From: Deltaproteobacteria bacterium
GTDB lineage: Bacteria; Desulfobacterota; GWC2-55-46; JADFVP01
Reading direction: 5' to 3'
NCBI GenBank assembly: GCA_029262515.1
Contig: JAJCZH010000012.1
Span: forward strand, 1-50,999
DNA: 50,999 nucleotides
Part shown: piece after piece, positions 29,241-39,096 of the stretch
How the letters are laid out: every line of letters starts with the position of its first letter
Numbering within the stretch: position 1 is the first letter of the stretch
Program-made: the position numbers and the translations under genes
The notes under the pieces: generated by a model
Seen by the model: only the letters and a program-made list of their open reading frames with translations
Told to the model about the DNA's origin: nothing
The model's database searches: none

Positions 29241-30179
29241 ATGGCAAATGATTATTACGAACGGCTCGGGGTATCCAAGGGGGCCTCGGACGATGAGATC
29301 AAGAAGGCGTTCAGGAAGCTGACCAAGAAGTACCATCCGGATCTTCATCCCGGTGACAAGGCGGCTGAGGCGAAGTTTAAGGAGATAAACGAGGCCTACA
29401 CTGTACTCTCCGACCCCAAGAAGCGCTCTGATTACGATCTTATGGGGCAGTCCCCTTTTGGTAGAGGCAGTGGGCCGCAAGGAGGGCAAGGTTATCCAGG
29501 CGGGTACGGTCCCGGCGGGGGCGCCGGTAACTTCAATTTTGAAGACTTCGGTTTTGACGGAGCCGGAGGTTTTGAAGACGTCTTTAGAGATGTCTTTAAT
29601 ATGGGCGGCAGGCAGCGCCAGAGGCCTCCGCAGCGTGGCGGAGATATCGAGTACTCGCTGACAATCAATTTTCTCCATGCTGTAAAGGGTACCGAGGTCA
29701 AGCTTAAGGTTGCAAGAAGCGCAGGCGCGCAGGAGACCATTACCACCAATATCCCGCCAGGCATACATGACGGGTCGAAGGTGAGGGTACCCGGTAAAGG
29801 GAATAAGGGCACGAACGGAGGGCCTGCAGGAGACCTCTATATAACCGCGCGTATCAAACCGCATGCGTATTTTAAAAGAACCGGCAATGATATCTATATA
29901 GATCTTCCGGTAACGATTGCCGAGGCCGTGAACGGCACCAAGGTAACCGTGCCTACCATAGACGGCAGTAGCACTATCAAGGTTCCACCCGGAACGCAGG
30001 GTGGGTCAAAGTTGCGGATAAAGTCGAAGGGTGTTTACGGCGCCAATAAGTCTGCAAGAGGCGACCAGTATGTTATAATAAAAATAGTGGTTCCCAAGTC
30101 GGTCTCTTTCGACTCGGTTCGCCTGATTGAGGAGTTCGATAAGTTGAACCCGTCCAGCCCCAGAGAGGGGTTGTGGTAA
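29241..30179 (+). CDS. DnaJ-type co-chaperone lacking the zinc finger (CbpA-like)
   Basis: 312 residues. The J domain has the H-P-D motif (32-34), a Gly/Phe-rich linker (about 78-125) follows, and then the two beta-barrel C-terminal substrate domains (G-T-E-V-x-L, G-G-P-A-G-D-L-Y). There is no C-x2-C-x-G-x-G repeat, so it is the type II (CbpA) form, not DnaJ proper. It stimulates DnaK ATPase. Its position directly after dnaK suggests it is the DnaK partner here, with the dnaK terminator between. Start supported by GGTGGC 9 nt upstream. Confidence 0.93.
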   Translation: MANDYYERLGVSKGASDDEIKKAFRKLTKKYHPDLHPGDKAAEAKFKEINEAYTVLSDPKKRSDYDLMGQSPFGRGSGPQGGQGYPGGYGPGGGAGNFNFEDFGFDGAGGFEDVFRDVFNMGGRQRQRPPQRGGDIEYSLTINFLHAVKGTEVKLKVARSAGAQETITTNIPPGIHDGSKVRVPGKGNKGTNGGPAGDLYITARIKPHAYFKRTGNDIYIDLPVTIAEAVNGTKVTVPTIDGSSTIKVPPGTQGGSKLRIKSKGVYGANKSARGDQYVIIKIVVPKSVSFDSVRLIEEFDKLNPSSPREGLW

Positions 30180-30397
30180 CTTTACCGGTATTTACGGCAC
30201 AGGAACCGCCTGTGTCAAATAGAGGCATTTAAGGTTTTTCCAACTTGACCGTTATAATAGGTAAGGGTTACATCATTAAGGGTGAAGGGTCTGCAAGGGC
30301 GGGCTTGGGGGATGGAACGGACTCTCGGTTATAACCGGATATACGGCTGACAAGGCATTGTATTGAACTCCGGTGCAAGGAGAAAAGAGGTCCAGAA

Positions 30398-32680
30398 ATG
30401 ACTGAAGAGCTTGAAGAGATAAAAGAGAAGCTTGCACCCGGCGCTTTAAAGGTGGTGGAAGCCGCAATCGAAGAGAGCCAGACCGCGCAGCACTTTTACT
30501 TAGGCGTGGAGCACCTGTTTTTAGCCTTCTCAAAGGTAGAGGAGACCTTCTTCAGGGAGGTAATGGAAGACCTCAACCTAGATGTCCACCATGTCATAAA
30601 CTTCCTAAATGAGCATCTCAGTATCTCTCGCCAGTATATAGGTTACGGACTTAAAATTCCTCCGGCCACGCAGAACGTCTTTCGCCTTGCGAGTGAAGAG
30701 GCTCAGAGGTGGGGCAGGGAGAAGTTCGAATCTACCGATCTTTTCATAGCGATTTTCCAGGAGAACCATTCGTTGCCTGCCAAGGTTTTCAGGAGTTTCG
30801 GACTCGACCCGGATTATGTTATGCGCAGGATTACGGTAAAGGTCAGGAGCAAGGAAGAGATGGAAGAAGAGCTCAAAAAGAAGTATGAACTCCCGCCTAA
30901 CATGAAGCACTTTGCCGTTAATCTTAACAAACTGGCGCGTTTTGACAAGTTGCCGATGGTCGTCGGCAGGGAGAAGGAGATAGATCAGGTAATGGAGGTG
31001 CTCTGCCATGTGGAGAGGTCTAACTCCGTTATGATAGTAGGCGAGCCGGGTGTTGGCAAGACCGCCCTTGCCGAAGGGCTTGCGCGTCGAATAGAGCTTG
31101 AGCCGGAACGCGTACCAAAGAGGCTGCGCGATAAGATGATAGTCAATATCCAGATGAATTCAATCGTCGCCGGAACCATCTTTCGGGGTATGTTCGAAGA
31201 CAGGATTGAGAAGATACTCAAAGAGGTGCGCGAGCAGAAGAATATAATCTTCTTTATCGACGAGGCCCACACCCTTATAGGCGCCGGCAGTGCCATGGGC
31301 GTGCCGTCCGATGCGGCAAATATTTTCAAGAGCGCTCTTGCGAGGGGCGAGGTGCAGATAATAGGCGCCACGACTCTGTCGGAGTACAAGGAGTTTATTG
31401 CAGAGGATGAGGCCCTGGCGCGCAGGTTCCGTCTCGTAACCGTGCTTGAGCCAACGGTGGAAGAGACCCGCGAGATACTCTACGGCATCAGGCCGCGTTT
31501 TGAGCAGAACTACTCTGTCCAACTTACGGATGAGGCGGTAGATACCGCAATCGATATGAGTCAGAGGTATATGCGTAGCCTCAAGATGCCGGATAAGGTT
31601 ATCGGCTGGCTCGATACCGCTTGCGTAAAGGTCGAGATCAATCGGCCGGACGAGATGGTAAAGGCTTCTGACGTGATTGAGGTCATCTCACAGGAGACCA
31701 GGATACCGAAGGACATGATCTGTCGTGATACGAATATTCGCTTCAAGGACATGGAGTCGGAACTGGCTAGCAGGCTTGTAGGGCAGCAAGAGGCCATAGA
31801 GGCGCTCAGCAAACGGCTCAGATTAAATAAAGGCCCTCTGAAGGAGAACTTTTCCAAACCTGACGGCGTGCTGCTCTTCCTGGGTCCCACCGGGGTCGGA
31901 AAGACCGAGCTTGCAAAGAGTCTTGCCGAGTTCCTCTTCGGGGATGAGAAGAAGATAATACGGCTCGATATGAGCGAGTACAAAGACTCCGGCGTTGCGG
32001 TCGATAAACTTATCGGTATGCCTCGCGGTATAGTCGGTTCCGAGCGCGGCGGGCTTCTTTCGAACCCGGTGCGCGAAAAACCGTACTCTGTAATCTTGCT
32101 CGATGAGATAGAGAAGGCGCATCCGTATGTGCTCAATCTCTTCTTGCAGGTCTTTGACGAGGGCTGGTTGACCGACGGCCGCGGCAAGAGGGTTTACTTT
32201 AGCGATGCGGTAATCATTATGACCAGTAATATCGGTTCCGATGTCTTCAAGAAGTATGTTAAGCCGCTCGGTTTTATGCCGGAAGGGCAGCAGACAGAAG
32301 GGCTCAAGGCCGGTATCATGAAGGACCTGGAGGAGACCCTGTCACCCGAGTTCCTTAACCGTATCGATGATATAATAGTCTTTACTCCTCTCACTGAGGA
32401 TGAGGTCAGGCAGCTTGCCGGCAGGTACCTCGATAAGATCAAGGCGCATATCGAGGGGTATGGAAAGAAGATGGAGATTACCGACGATGCGCTCGACTTG
32501 CTTGTCGAAGCGGGTTATAATCAAAAGTACGGCGCAAGGTTCTTAAAAAGATATGTGGACGAGCAGGTAAAGGTGCCGATTACGCTCAAGTGGAAAGATG
32601 GCGATCTCTTCAAGGTGGTCGCGACAGATAATAAGGTGACTGTAGAGGCCGTACCGGCCCCGGAGCCGGCATTGGCATAA
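30398..32680 (+). CDS. Clp-type AAA+ unfoldase (two AAA domains, no middle domain)
   Basis: 760 residues. A Clp N-domain (about 10-145) is followed by two AAA+ motors: first Walker A G-E-P-G-V-G-K-T (215-222) and Walker B F-I-D-E-A-H; second G-P-T-G-V-G-K-T (496-503) and L-L-D-E-I-E-K-A. The coiled-coil middle domain of ClpB/ClpC is absent, as in ClpA. The second domain has L-G-F (624-626), the loop that docks onto ClpP in ClpC, so it probably feeds a ClpP peptidase. No clpS or clpP is adjacent. It is between dnaJ and a Usp gene. Naming as clpA or clpC is left open. Confidence 0.9.
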   Translation: MTEELEEIKEKLAPGALKVVEAAIEESQTAQHFYLGVEHLFLAFSKVEETFFREVMEDLNLDVHHVINFLNEHLSISRQYIGYGLKIPPATQNVFRLASEEAQRWGREKFESTDLFIAIFQENHSLPAKVFRSFGLDPDYVMRRITVKVRSKEEMEEELKKKYELPPNMKHFAVNLNKLARFDKLPMVVGREKEIDQVMEVLCHVERSNSVMIVGEPGVGKTALAEGLARRIELEPERVPKRLRDKMIVNIQMNSIVAGTIFRGMFEDRIEKILKEVREQKNIIFFIDEAHTLIGAGSAMGVPSDAANIFKSALARGEVQIIGATTLSEYKEFIAEDEALARRFRLVTVLEPTVEETREILYGIRPRFEQNYSVQLTDEAVDTAIDMSQRYMRSLKMPDKVIGWLDTACVKVEINRPDEMVKASDVIEVISQETRIPKDMICRDTNIRFKDMESELASRLVGQQEAIEALSKRLRLNKGPLKENFSKPDGVLLFLGPTGVGKTELAKSLAEFLFGDEKKIIRLDMSEYKDSGVAVDKLIGMPRGIVGSERGGLLSNPVREKPYSVILLDEIEKAHPYVLNLFLQVFDEGWLTDGRGKRVYFSDAVIIMTSNIGSDVFKKYVKPLGFMPEGQQTEGLKAGIMKDLEETLSPEFLNRIDDIIVFTPLTEDEVRQLAGRYLDKIKAHIEGYGKKMEITDDALDLLVEAGYNQKYGARFLKRYVDEQVKVPITLKWKDGDLFKVVATDNKVTVEAVPAPEPALA

Positions 32681-32716
32681 TCCTGCGCTGCATAATATAG
32701 AAAGAAGATTCCTTAT

Positions 32717-33550
32717 ATGATTAAGCAAATACTTGTGCCGACAGACGGCTCGAAACATTCATCTGCGGCGCTCGATTGTGCAATATGGCTTGCCGGCAAA
32801 TTCGGAGCCGCAATCGTTGGGCTGCATGTCGTAGATATCGTTGCCCTCGAAGGCCCGTTTCTTCATGACCTGTCGGCCTCTATCGGTTTCGAGCCTTCGA
32901 TGAACTTCTTTTCCAAGGTAAGGCAGGCGCTTGAAGAGAAGGGAAACGGCCTGCTTGCAGAAGTTAGCGAGCGTTGCGCCAAGGCCGGAGTGGAGTGCGA
33001 GACTGTAATGGCATCGGGCATTATCACCAAAGAGATATGCGACAAGGCCAAGAACGCCGATATAGTAATTATAGGGCGGTACGGCGTAAATGAGGACTTC
33101 GATACCGTTATGCTCGGTTCAACAACAGAGGCGGTGGTCAGGAAGTCGAGCAAGCATGTTCTTGTTGTGGCAAAAGAGTTCTCTCCGCCGACCTCTATTC
33201 TTATTTCATACGACGGCTCCACAAATTCATCCAAGGCACTGCATGCCGCCGCAGAATGCGCCTCAACGTTACCGTTGCCACTTACGGTAATTTCGGTATC
33301 AGGCGACCCTGATACCGATTCCCGTCTTTCGGATGCTGAAGATTATCTGAAACCGTATAAGGTTGATGCCAGCTTTGTTCAAAAGACCGGGCAACCGCAT
33401 GTTGAGGTAGAGCAGTATTATGAAGAGAGCGGTTCGGACTTTCTCTTTATAGGCAGTACCCACCATACTCGTATTGTGGAGATGGTATTGGGTTCTACCA
33501 CTGAGCACCTGTTGCGCTCGACCTACGGGCTTGTTTATATAGCCCGCTAG
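32717..33550 (+). CDS. Tandem universal stress protein (two Usp domains)
   Basis: 277 residues made of two Usp repeats. Domain 1 (about 1-150) has L-V-P-T-D-G-S-K and an intact nucleotide motif G-R-Y-G-x9-G-S-T. Domain 2 (about 155-277) has L-I-S-Y-D-G-S and G-S-T-H-x9-G-S-T, where the second Gly of G-x2-G is His, so ATP binding there is doubtful. A 36-bp gap follows the Clp gene, suggesting co-transcription with this stress locus. Exact role unknown. Confidence 0.9.
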   Translation: MIKQILVPTDGSKHSSAALDCAIWLAGKFGAAIVGLHVVDIVALEGPFLHDLSASIGFEPSMNFFSKVRQALEEKGNGLLAEVSERCAKAGVECETVMASGIITKEICDKAKNADIVIIGRYGVNEDFDTVMLGSTTEAVVRKSSKHVLVVAKEFSPPTSILISYDGSTNSSKALHAAAECASTLPLPLTVISVSGDPDTDSRLSDAEDYLKPYKVDASFVQKTGQPHVEVEQYYEESGSDFLFIGSTHHTRIVEMVLGSTTEHLLRSTYGLVYIAR

Positions 33551-33624
33551 ATCGCCGTGTCGCTCTTTTTGGGCGGCCATACCTCGTTTTTTCCACTCAG
33601 ACAACCAATATTAATGGACGGCCA

Positions 33625-33650
33625 AAGGAGAATATAGATTGATTCTCCTT
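33625..33650 (+). terminator. Possible terminator after the tandem Usp gene
   Basis: A 9-bp perfect stem (AAGGAGAAT with ATTCTCCTT), 8-nt loop, 75 nt after the stop. There is no immediate T-run (T5-6 occurs 14 nt later), so it is weak. Confidence 0.4.
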
Positions 33651-33811
33651 ATTCAGTATGGTATTTTTTGCCTGAAGACCTGTTTTTATAGCTAAAATTA
33701 AGGGGTTAGGCAATATGACCTGTTGTAGGCGGGGTGCTCTGTATTGCATGGGGAAACTCCGTTCAAGCATAGTCTTGGTATCTGCTTCAGGCCGTTTAAA
33801 GGGCTGTTATC

Positions 33812-35173
33812 ATGGAAGAATTTAAAGACGACAACCTTATAGATGAGTTAAACGGAAGTCTTGCGCGTGGGGACAATAGTGCCTCGGCAAAGGTTCTTTC
33901 GGGTTTGCATGCCTTTGAGGTAGCCCGTATCCTCACCGGTTTTGATGATGAAGGTCAGGTGCTCGAGATCTTTCGTTACTTCGAGAGTGAGTTCGCCTCT
34001 GATGTTCTGCTTGAACTCGATGACCGTATAAGAGAGGCTATTGTCTCGGCACTCCACTCAGAAGAGTTGATCGATGTCGTAGAGGAGATGGAGACGGATG
34101 ACGCGGCAGACTTTATCAGCGATCTCCATCCTGAAGATGCCCGTCAGGTTTTAGATGGTATTGAGGCTGAAGATGCCGCCGAGGTGCAGAAACTTCTCGC
34201 CTACCCGGAAGATACGGCCGGCGGCAAGATGCAGGCCGAACTTGTGTCGGTTCGCGAGGTCGTTACTGCGGCAGAAGCGATAGATGAACTCCGGCGCAAG
34301 GGCAAGGAGATAGATTCAATATCAAATGTCTTTGTTGTCGATGCAAACAATAAATTTGTCGGGGTTGTGCCGCTCGACAGGTTAATACTCGCCGAGCCCT
34401 CTTCGCGTATCGGAGAGATAGCCGAGAGTAATCCGGTCTACGTACAGACCAGCCTCGATCAGGAGGAGGTCGCCAAAATTTTCAGAGCTCACGACCTGCT
34501 CTCAATACCGGTAGTAGATTCAGAAGGTCGGCTTGTCGGGCGTATTACTATCGATGATGTTGTAGACGTTATAGAAGAGGAGATCTTCGAGGACTTTTAC
34601 AAGATGGCCGGTGTTAACAAGGAAGAGCGCGTACATGATCCGGCCCGCCGTTCTTTATGGATGCGGGTACCCTGGCTCTTCGTAAATCTTATTACCGCCT
34701 TTATGGCCGCAAGCGTCATAAAGTTTTTTGAAGACTCGATAGAGCAGTTGGTGCTTCTTGCCGTCTTAATGCCTATAGTCGCCGGTCTCGGAGGCAATGC
34801 CGGCACGCAGACTATTACGGTTATGGTTAGAGGGCTTGCGCTCGGGGAGCTGAAGTACGTAAGTACCAAAAAGGTGCTCTTTAAAGAGGCTTCCGTGGGG
34901 CTCTTTAACGGACTGCTGCTCGGGGCCGGGGCAACGGTAATCGCTTTCTTGCTCGGTGCGCCTCCGATGGTAGGCGTGCTGCTCTTTATAGCCATGATCC
35001 TCACCCTTATGATTGCAGGGCTCTCGGGAGCTTTGATCCCGCTTGTTCTCAGGTGGTTAAAGATAGATCCCGCTATCTCATCGAGTATCTTTGTTACTGC
35101 CTGTACCGATATCGGAGGGTTCATTAGTTTTCTGGGCATAGCGACCGTCTTTATCAAAGTGGGGCTTATATGA
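33812..35173 (+). CDS. mgtE: Magnesium transporter MgtE
   Basis: 453 residues. The N-terminal helical domain has the acidic D-D-A-A-D-F-I-S-D-L-H-P-E-D-A and A-E-D-A-A-E motifs, followed by E-D-T-A-G-G-K-M. Two CBS motifs (about 140-260) include V-V-P-L-D-R-L and T-I-D-D-V-V-D-V-I. The membrane part has five helices with G-L-G-G-N-A-G-T-Q-T, the MgtE signature, and T-D-I-G-G-F at the end. It takes up Mg2+ and is gated by cytosolic Mg2+ at the N and CBS domains. The 260-bp leader was checked for an M-box riboswitch and none was recognised. It overlaps recO by 4 bp. Confidence 0.96.
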   Translation: MEEFKDDNLIDELNGSLARGDNSASAKVLSGLHAFEVARILTGFDDEGQVLEIFRYFESEFASDVLLELDDRIREAIVSALHSEELIDVVEEMETDDAADFISDLHPEDARQVLDGIEAEDAAEVQKLLAYPEDTAGGKMQAELVSVREVVTAAEAIDELRRKGKEIDSISNVFVVDANNKFVGVVPLDRLILAEPSSRIGEIAESNPVYVQTSLDQEEVAKIFRAHDLLSIPVVDSEGRLVGRITIDDVVDVIEEEIFEDFYKMAGVNKEERVHDPARRSLWMRVPWLFVNLITAFMAASVIKFFEDSIEQLVLLAVLMPIVAGLGGNAGTQTITVMVRGLALGELKYVSTKKVLFKEASVGLFNGLLLGAGATVIAFLLGAPPMVGVLLFIAMILTLMIAGLSGALIPLVLRWLKIDPAISSSIFVTACTDIGGFISFLGIATVFIKVGLI

Positions 35174-36075
35174 AGAGAGGGGCATACAAGGCAAGAGCGA
35201 TTATTCTCAACTCTGTCGATTATTCCGAGAGCGACTGTATACTGACCTTTTATACCAAAGAGTACGGCAAGATGAGCGGTATCGCAAAGGGTGCGCGCCG
35301 TTCCCGGCGCAGGTTTGTGGCGAATATCGACCCGCTCTGCAACTCTACCCTCCTCTTTTTTCATAACGGCAAGAGTGAACTTGTGCGCGTTGACGATGCC
35401 ACTCTGATCGACGGTTTTGTGATGTTAAAGACCGATATCGAGAGGTATTCGATAGGTTGCTATATGCTAGAACTCGCTAGCGAGATGACACGCGAGGGGC
35501 ATGTTTTGCCGGACGTCTATGATCTGCTTAGGGATTTCCTCGGCCTGCTCGACACGTCGGACGTTATGGATAGCGAGGCGGATGATGCGCTGCTCCGCTC
35601 TTTTGAGATTAAGCTGCTCTCGTATCTCGGTTACTTGCCGCACCTGAACGGTTGCGTCGAATGCTCTGAGCCGATAGTAGGAACAGTGGGTGAGGTTTCT
35701 GATACCGTAGGCACGGCGACTCTCTTTTTCAGCTCCGAGCGAGGAGGGGCGGTCTGTGCTCCATGCGGTAATGCCATAGGTGGGTTGGGCGTCGGCGGAG
35801 GCGCCGGGTGGAATTCCGGGCAGCCTTTCGACCTCTTTTCTACGGCCGACGGACGAGGCAGCGGAGGGCTGCAACCCGTCTCGACCGGTACTGTCAAGTG
35901 GTTATCTACTGCGGCCCGTTTCGACTCTATGAAGATCAAGAGGCTCAAGACGTCATCCGTTTTCTTGAAAGAGGGCGAGAGGCTGCTTGGCGATTTTATT
36001 CGCCACCAGATAGGTCGGGAGCTTAAGACAAAGAGGTTTATGTATAAATTGAGAGGCACGGCCACTTCAACCTGA
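35170..36075 (+). CDS. recO: DNA repair protein RecO
   Basis: 301 residues, longer than the usual 240. The N-terminal OB fold starts [16 protein letters not shown], with the RecO pattern [12 protein letters not shown]. Two C-x2-C pairs (C-V-E-C, C-A-P-C) form the zinc knuckle. Between them and the C-terminal helices lies a Gly/Ser-rich insertion (about 200-235) that makes up most of the extra length. RecO loads RecA with RecR. The ATG overlaps the mgtE stop (ATGA), giving translational coupling. Confidence 0.92.
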   Translation: MKRGAYKARAIILNSVDYSESDCILTFYTKEYGKMSGIAKGARRSRRRFVANIDPLCNSTLLFFHNGKSELVRVDDATLIDGFVMLKTDIERYSIGCYMLELASEMTREGHVLPDVYDLLRDFLGLLDTSDVMDSEADDALLRSFEIKLLSYLGYLPHLNGCVECSEPIVGTVGEVSDTVGTATLFFSSERGGAVCAPCGNAIGGLGVGGGAGWNSGQPFDLFSTADGRGSGGLQPVSTGTVKWLSTAARFDSMKIKRLKTSSVFLKEGERLLGDFIRHQIGRELKTKRFMYKLRGTATST

Positions 36076-36143
36076 AATCCGGTCTACGCCGTTATCTGAA
36101 CCTGTATAGTGACAACAAAATAAAATTGGGAGGTAGTGTCAGA

Positions 36144-37124
36144 ATGTTTTTTCAGGATGTATTGCTGAAGCTCCAGGGTTTCTGGGCAGACCACGGTTGC
36201 CTTATACAGCAACCGTACGATATAGAAAAGGGAGCAGGCACCTTCAACCCGGCTACCTTTCTCAGGGTGCTCGGCCCGGAGCCGTGGAAGGTTGCCTACG
36301 TTGAACCTTCGAGGCGTCCGACGGACGGCAGGTACGGAGAGAATCCCAACAGGCTTCAGCATTACTACCAATTTCAGGTTATCTTGAAACCTTCTCCGGA
36401 CAACATACAGGAACTCTATCTCGATAGTCTCAGGTTCTTAGGCATAGATCCGTTAGAACACGACATCCGTTTTGTCGAAGATGACTGGGAGAGCCCGACG
36501 CTCGGAGCCTGGGGACTCGGTTGGGAGGTCTGGCTCGACGGTATGGAGATAACGCAGTTTACCTACTTTCAGCAGGCAGGGGGTATCGACTTGAAACCGG
36601 TCTCCGGGGAACTGACCTACGGGGCGGAACGGATCTGTATGTACCTTCAGGGCATAGACAACGTATTCGACCTGCAGTGGAACAAAGATATGAAGTACGG
36701 CGACATTCACCTTGTGACCGAGCAGGAGCATTCCCGTTACAACTTTGAATCCGCGGATGTCTCTATGTTCCAGAAGCTTTTCGATATGTACGAGGCCGAG
36801 TCTTTGAGGTTGGTGGAAGAGGGCCTTGTGCTTCCGGCTTACGATTACTGTCTTAAATGCTCCCATGCCTTTAATATGCTCGATGCGAGAGGCGCTATTT
36901 CGGTTGCCGAAAGAACCGGTTTTATAGGCCGTGTTCGTAACCTTGCGCGCAGGTGCGCCGAGGGGTATCTGCAAAGACGCGAAGAGCTCGGTTTTCCACT
37001 CCTCAAGGGCAAGGCAGTTGAGCAGGCAGGTGCGAACCTGAAGGATAAAAACAAGAAAGAACTTAGCATAGCTGAAAAGCGAAAAAAGAATCTTGAAGAT
37101 CCAAGAGGGGATAATCTACTCTAA
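36144..37124 (+). CDS. glyQ: Glycyl-tRNA synthetase alpha subunit
   Basis: 326 residues from the ATG at 36144, chosen because GGGAGG lies 10 nt upstream; an upstream TTG at 36126 overlaps that site. The sequence is diagnostic for Gly[52 protein letters not shown]. GlyQ is usually about 290-300 residues; this one has a Lys-rich tail after about residue 285. GlyQ needs the beta subunit GlyS, normally the next gene; here a TPR protein follows instead. Confidence 0.96.
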   Translation: MFFQDVLLKLQGFWADHGCLIQQPYDIEKGAGTFNPATFLRVLGPEPWKVAYVEPSRRPTDGRYGENPNRLQHYYQFQVILKPSPDNIQELYLDSLRFLGIDPLEHDIRFVEDDWESPTLGAWGLGWEVWLDGMEITQFTYFQQAGGIDLKPVSGELTYGAERICMYLQGIDNVFDLQWNKDMKYGDIHLVTEQEHSRYNFESADVSMFQKLFDMYEAESLRLVEEGLVLPAYDYCLKCSHAFNMLDARGAISVAERTGFIGRVRNLARRCAEGYLQRREELGFPLLKGKAVEQAGANLKDKNKKELSIAEKRKKNLEDPRGDNLL

Positions 37125-37212
37125 TGAGTGGTTGGATTTATACTCATCGAGCAACCTAACAATGATAAAAAATCGTAGCGTTGTAATTATTTAGAGTTAA
37201 AAGAAAGCTAAG

Positions 37213-38253
37213 ATGGCGGAGGTGGGTAAAATAGAAGAGGCGAACGCCTTATTTGAAAGAGCGGAGAAAAAGAGAGCGGCGTCGCGTTTTATAGAGGCGA
37301 TACCTCTTTATCTCGAGGCAAAGGCAAAGGCCCGGGCAGACGCGGAACTGAGGGCCGACTGCGCTTTTTCACTCGGTGATACCTACCGTATGGTAGGGGA
37401 GTTTACCCTTGCCGCCAGAAGCTACCGCGATGCGTATGCTATTGGGCTCAAGCTCGGCGAGGAGTCTATGGCAATAGACGCCACAGTGGGGCTCGGTCTC
37501 AGCCTCAGGGCTACTGGCGGTTATGCCGAGGCTGTGAAGCTATTCAATTCCGCTCTCAAGTATTACAGAAGCGGTAAGGATCGCGATGGTGAGGCCTTTG
37601 TGCTCTGGGCGCGTGCCGGGGTCTACAGGTTCAAGGGCGACGTCAAGAAGGCTGTGGAGGGATTCAGAACATCTAGAGACCTCTTCAAAAGACTCAATGA
37701 CGACTCTGGTATTGCCTACTCGCTTGCCGGACTAGGTGGAGCCTCGCGTGTGTTAGGCCGCCACAAAGACTCTTTTAAGTACTATACGGCAGCCAATCTC
37801 CTCTTTCGCGACCTAAGAGATACCTTCGGAACCGCTTATACATACTGCGGCATAGCCAACTCCATGCGGATGAGGGGCGACTTTGCCGGTTCTCTTGACT
37901 ACTTCAGGCGCGCGAAGAGGAGTTATAAGAGGATCGGTGACAGGGTCTCTTACGCCTATACGCTCTGGGGTGAGGGCACGGCGCTTGCCATGCTCGGTCG
38001 GGTTAAGGTGGCACAAAGAAGGTTTCTAGAGGCGGACGGGCTATTTAAAGAGACTAGGGACAAACGGGGCCGCATCTATTGCATGATTTCAGAGGCGCAG
38101 CTTGTGGCCATTGAAGATGAAAAGAAGGGCGTCCGCAAGCTCGACTCCGCATTGAAGAAGGCCCTCTCTTTAGGACTGAAAACAGAGGCCGGTTACGCAC
38201 AGGACTCTATTAAGGCCGCCGGGAAGCGGGCCCTACCGTTAAACCTTGCATAA
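37213..38253 (+). CDS. Tetratricopeptide-repeat protein
   Basis: 346 residues made almost wholly of about eight 38-41-residue TPR units of the G-x-Y/F-x-x-A form (for example A-L-G-D-T-Y, G-L-G-L-S-L-R-A-T-G, G-I-A-N-S-M-R-M-R-G, W-G-E-G-T-A-L-A-M-L-G). It has no signal peptide and no enzyme domain, so it is a cytoplasmic scaffold or adaptor. It lies where glyS would be expected, between glyQ and uppP, with an 88-bp gap. Partner unknown. Confidence 0.85.
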   Translation: MAEVGKIEEANALFERAEKKRAASRFIEAIPLYLEAKAKARADAELRADCAFSLGDTYRMVGEFTLAARSYRDAYAIGLKLGEESMAIDATVGLGLSLRATGGYAEAVKLFNSALKYYRSGKDRDGEAFVLWARAGVYRFKGDVKKAVEGFRTSRDLFKRLNDDSGIAYSLAGLGGASRVLGRHKDSFKYYTAANLLFRDLRDTFGTAYTYCGIANSMRMRGDFAGSLDYFRRAKRSYKRIGDRVSYAYTLWGEGTALAMLGRVKVAQRRFLEADGLFKETRDKRGRIYCMISEAQLVAIEDEKKGVRKLDSALKKALSLGLKTEAGYAQDSIKAAGKRALPLNLA

Positions 38254-38298
38254 CCGGTTTGTGACCGGACCTTCTATATATCTAACGGAGTTTTTTTG

Positions 38299-39096
38299 AT
38301 GGGAGTACTTCAGGTAGTAGTGCTCGCCCTTGTACAGGGTGTTACCGAATTTCTGCCGATCTCTTCATCCGCTCATCTTATTCTGGTACCCTTTATCGCC
38401 GATTGGCCGGACCAGGGCCTCGCTTTCGACGTTGCGCTCAATACCGCCACGTGGCTCGCCGTGCTTATCTACTTCCGCAGCGACATAAACTCGCTTGTAA
38501 AAGGTTTTTTCAGAAGCCTTGCTCGAAGGAGTTGTTCCGGAGATCCGGATGCCGCGCATGCGTGGATGTTGATAGTTGCGACTATTCCGGTGGCTGTAGC
38601 GGGTCTTATAGCGCATGACCTTATAGCCGGCAGCCTGAGGTCGCTTACGGTGATCGGCGTCTCATCTATACTTTGGGGTCTGCTCTTATATATATCAGAT
38701 AGAAAGCCGGGTACTAAAGAGTTCAAGGGCGTATCGTGGAGGACGGTGCTGGCAGTAGGGTGCGCTCAGGCCCTGGCCCTTATCCCCGGAACTTCCCGTT
38801 CCGGAATAACTATTACCGCAGGTCTCTTTATGGGGCTGAGCCGTACCGGGGCAGCGCGCCTCTCTTTTCTTCTTGCCGTCCTGGTCGGAGCTTTGGCAGG
38901 GGCCTCAGAGGGAGTCGGCCTTGTTGGTTCCGAGGTCGAGCCTCAGTGGGGCCTGTTGCTTCTCGGTTTCATTATTGCATTCTTCTCGGCTTACTTTTCA
39001 ATACACTTTTTTCTCCGCCTGATCTCTTCTTTTTCAATGACCCCGTTTGTCGTCTACAGGGTTCTGCTCGGTATTATTCTCCTTTCTATGGTATAA
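38299..39096 (+). CDS. uppP: Undecaprenyl-diphosphate phosphatase
   Basis: 265 residues from the ATG at 38299 (a TTG just upstream is less likely; CGGAG is nine to ten nt before the ATG). It has about eight membrane helices and the two UppP motifs: Q-G-V-T-E-F-L-P-I-S-S-S-A-H (about 13-26) and P-G-T-S-R-S-G-I-T (about 158-166). It recycles the C55 carrier lipid for peptidoglycan and O-antigen synthesis at the inner membrane. Also known as BacA, linked to bacitracin resistance. Confidence 0.96.
   Translation: MGVLQVVVLALVQGVTEFLPISSSAHLILVPFIADWPDQGLAFDVALNTATWLAVLIYFRSDINSLVKGFFRSLARRSCSGDPDAAHAWMLIVATIPVAVAGLIAHDLIAGSLRSLTVIGVSSILWGLLLYISDRKPGTKEFKGVSWRTVLAVGCAQALALIPGTSRSGITITAGLFMGLSRTGAARLSFLLAVLVGALAGASEGVGLVGSEVEPQWGLLLLGFIIAFFSAYFSIHFFLRLISSFSMTPFVVYRVLLGIILLSMV

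Noticed and set aside
33551-33811. M-box magnesium riboswitch before mgtE
   Set aside because: The leader was read for conserved M-box blocks and none was recognised.
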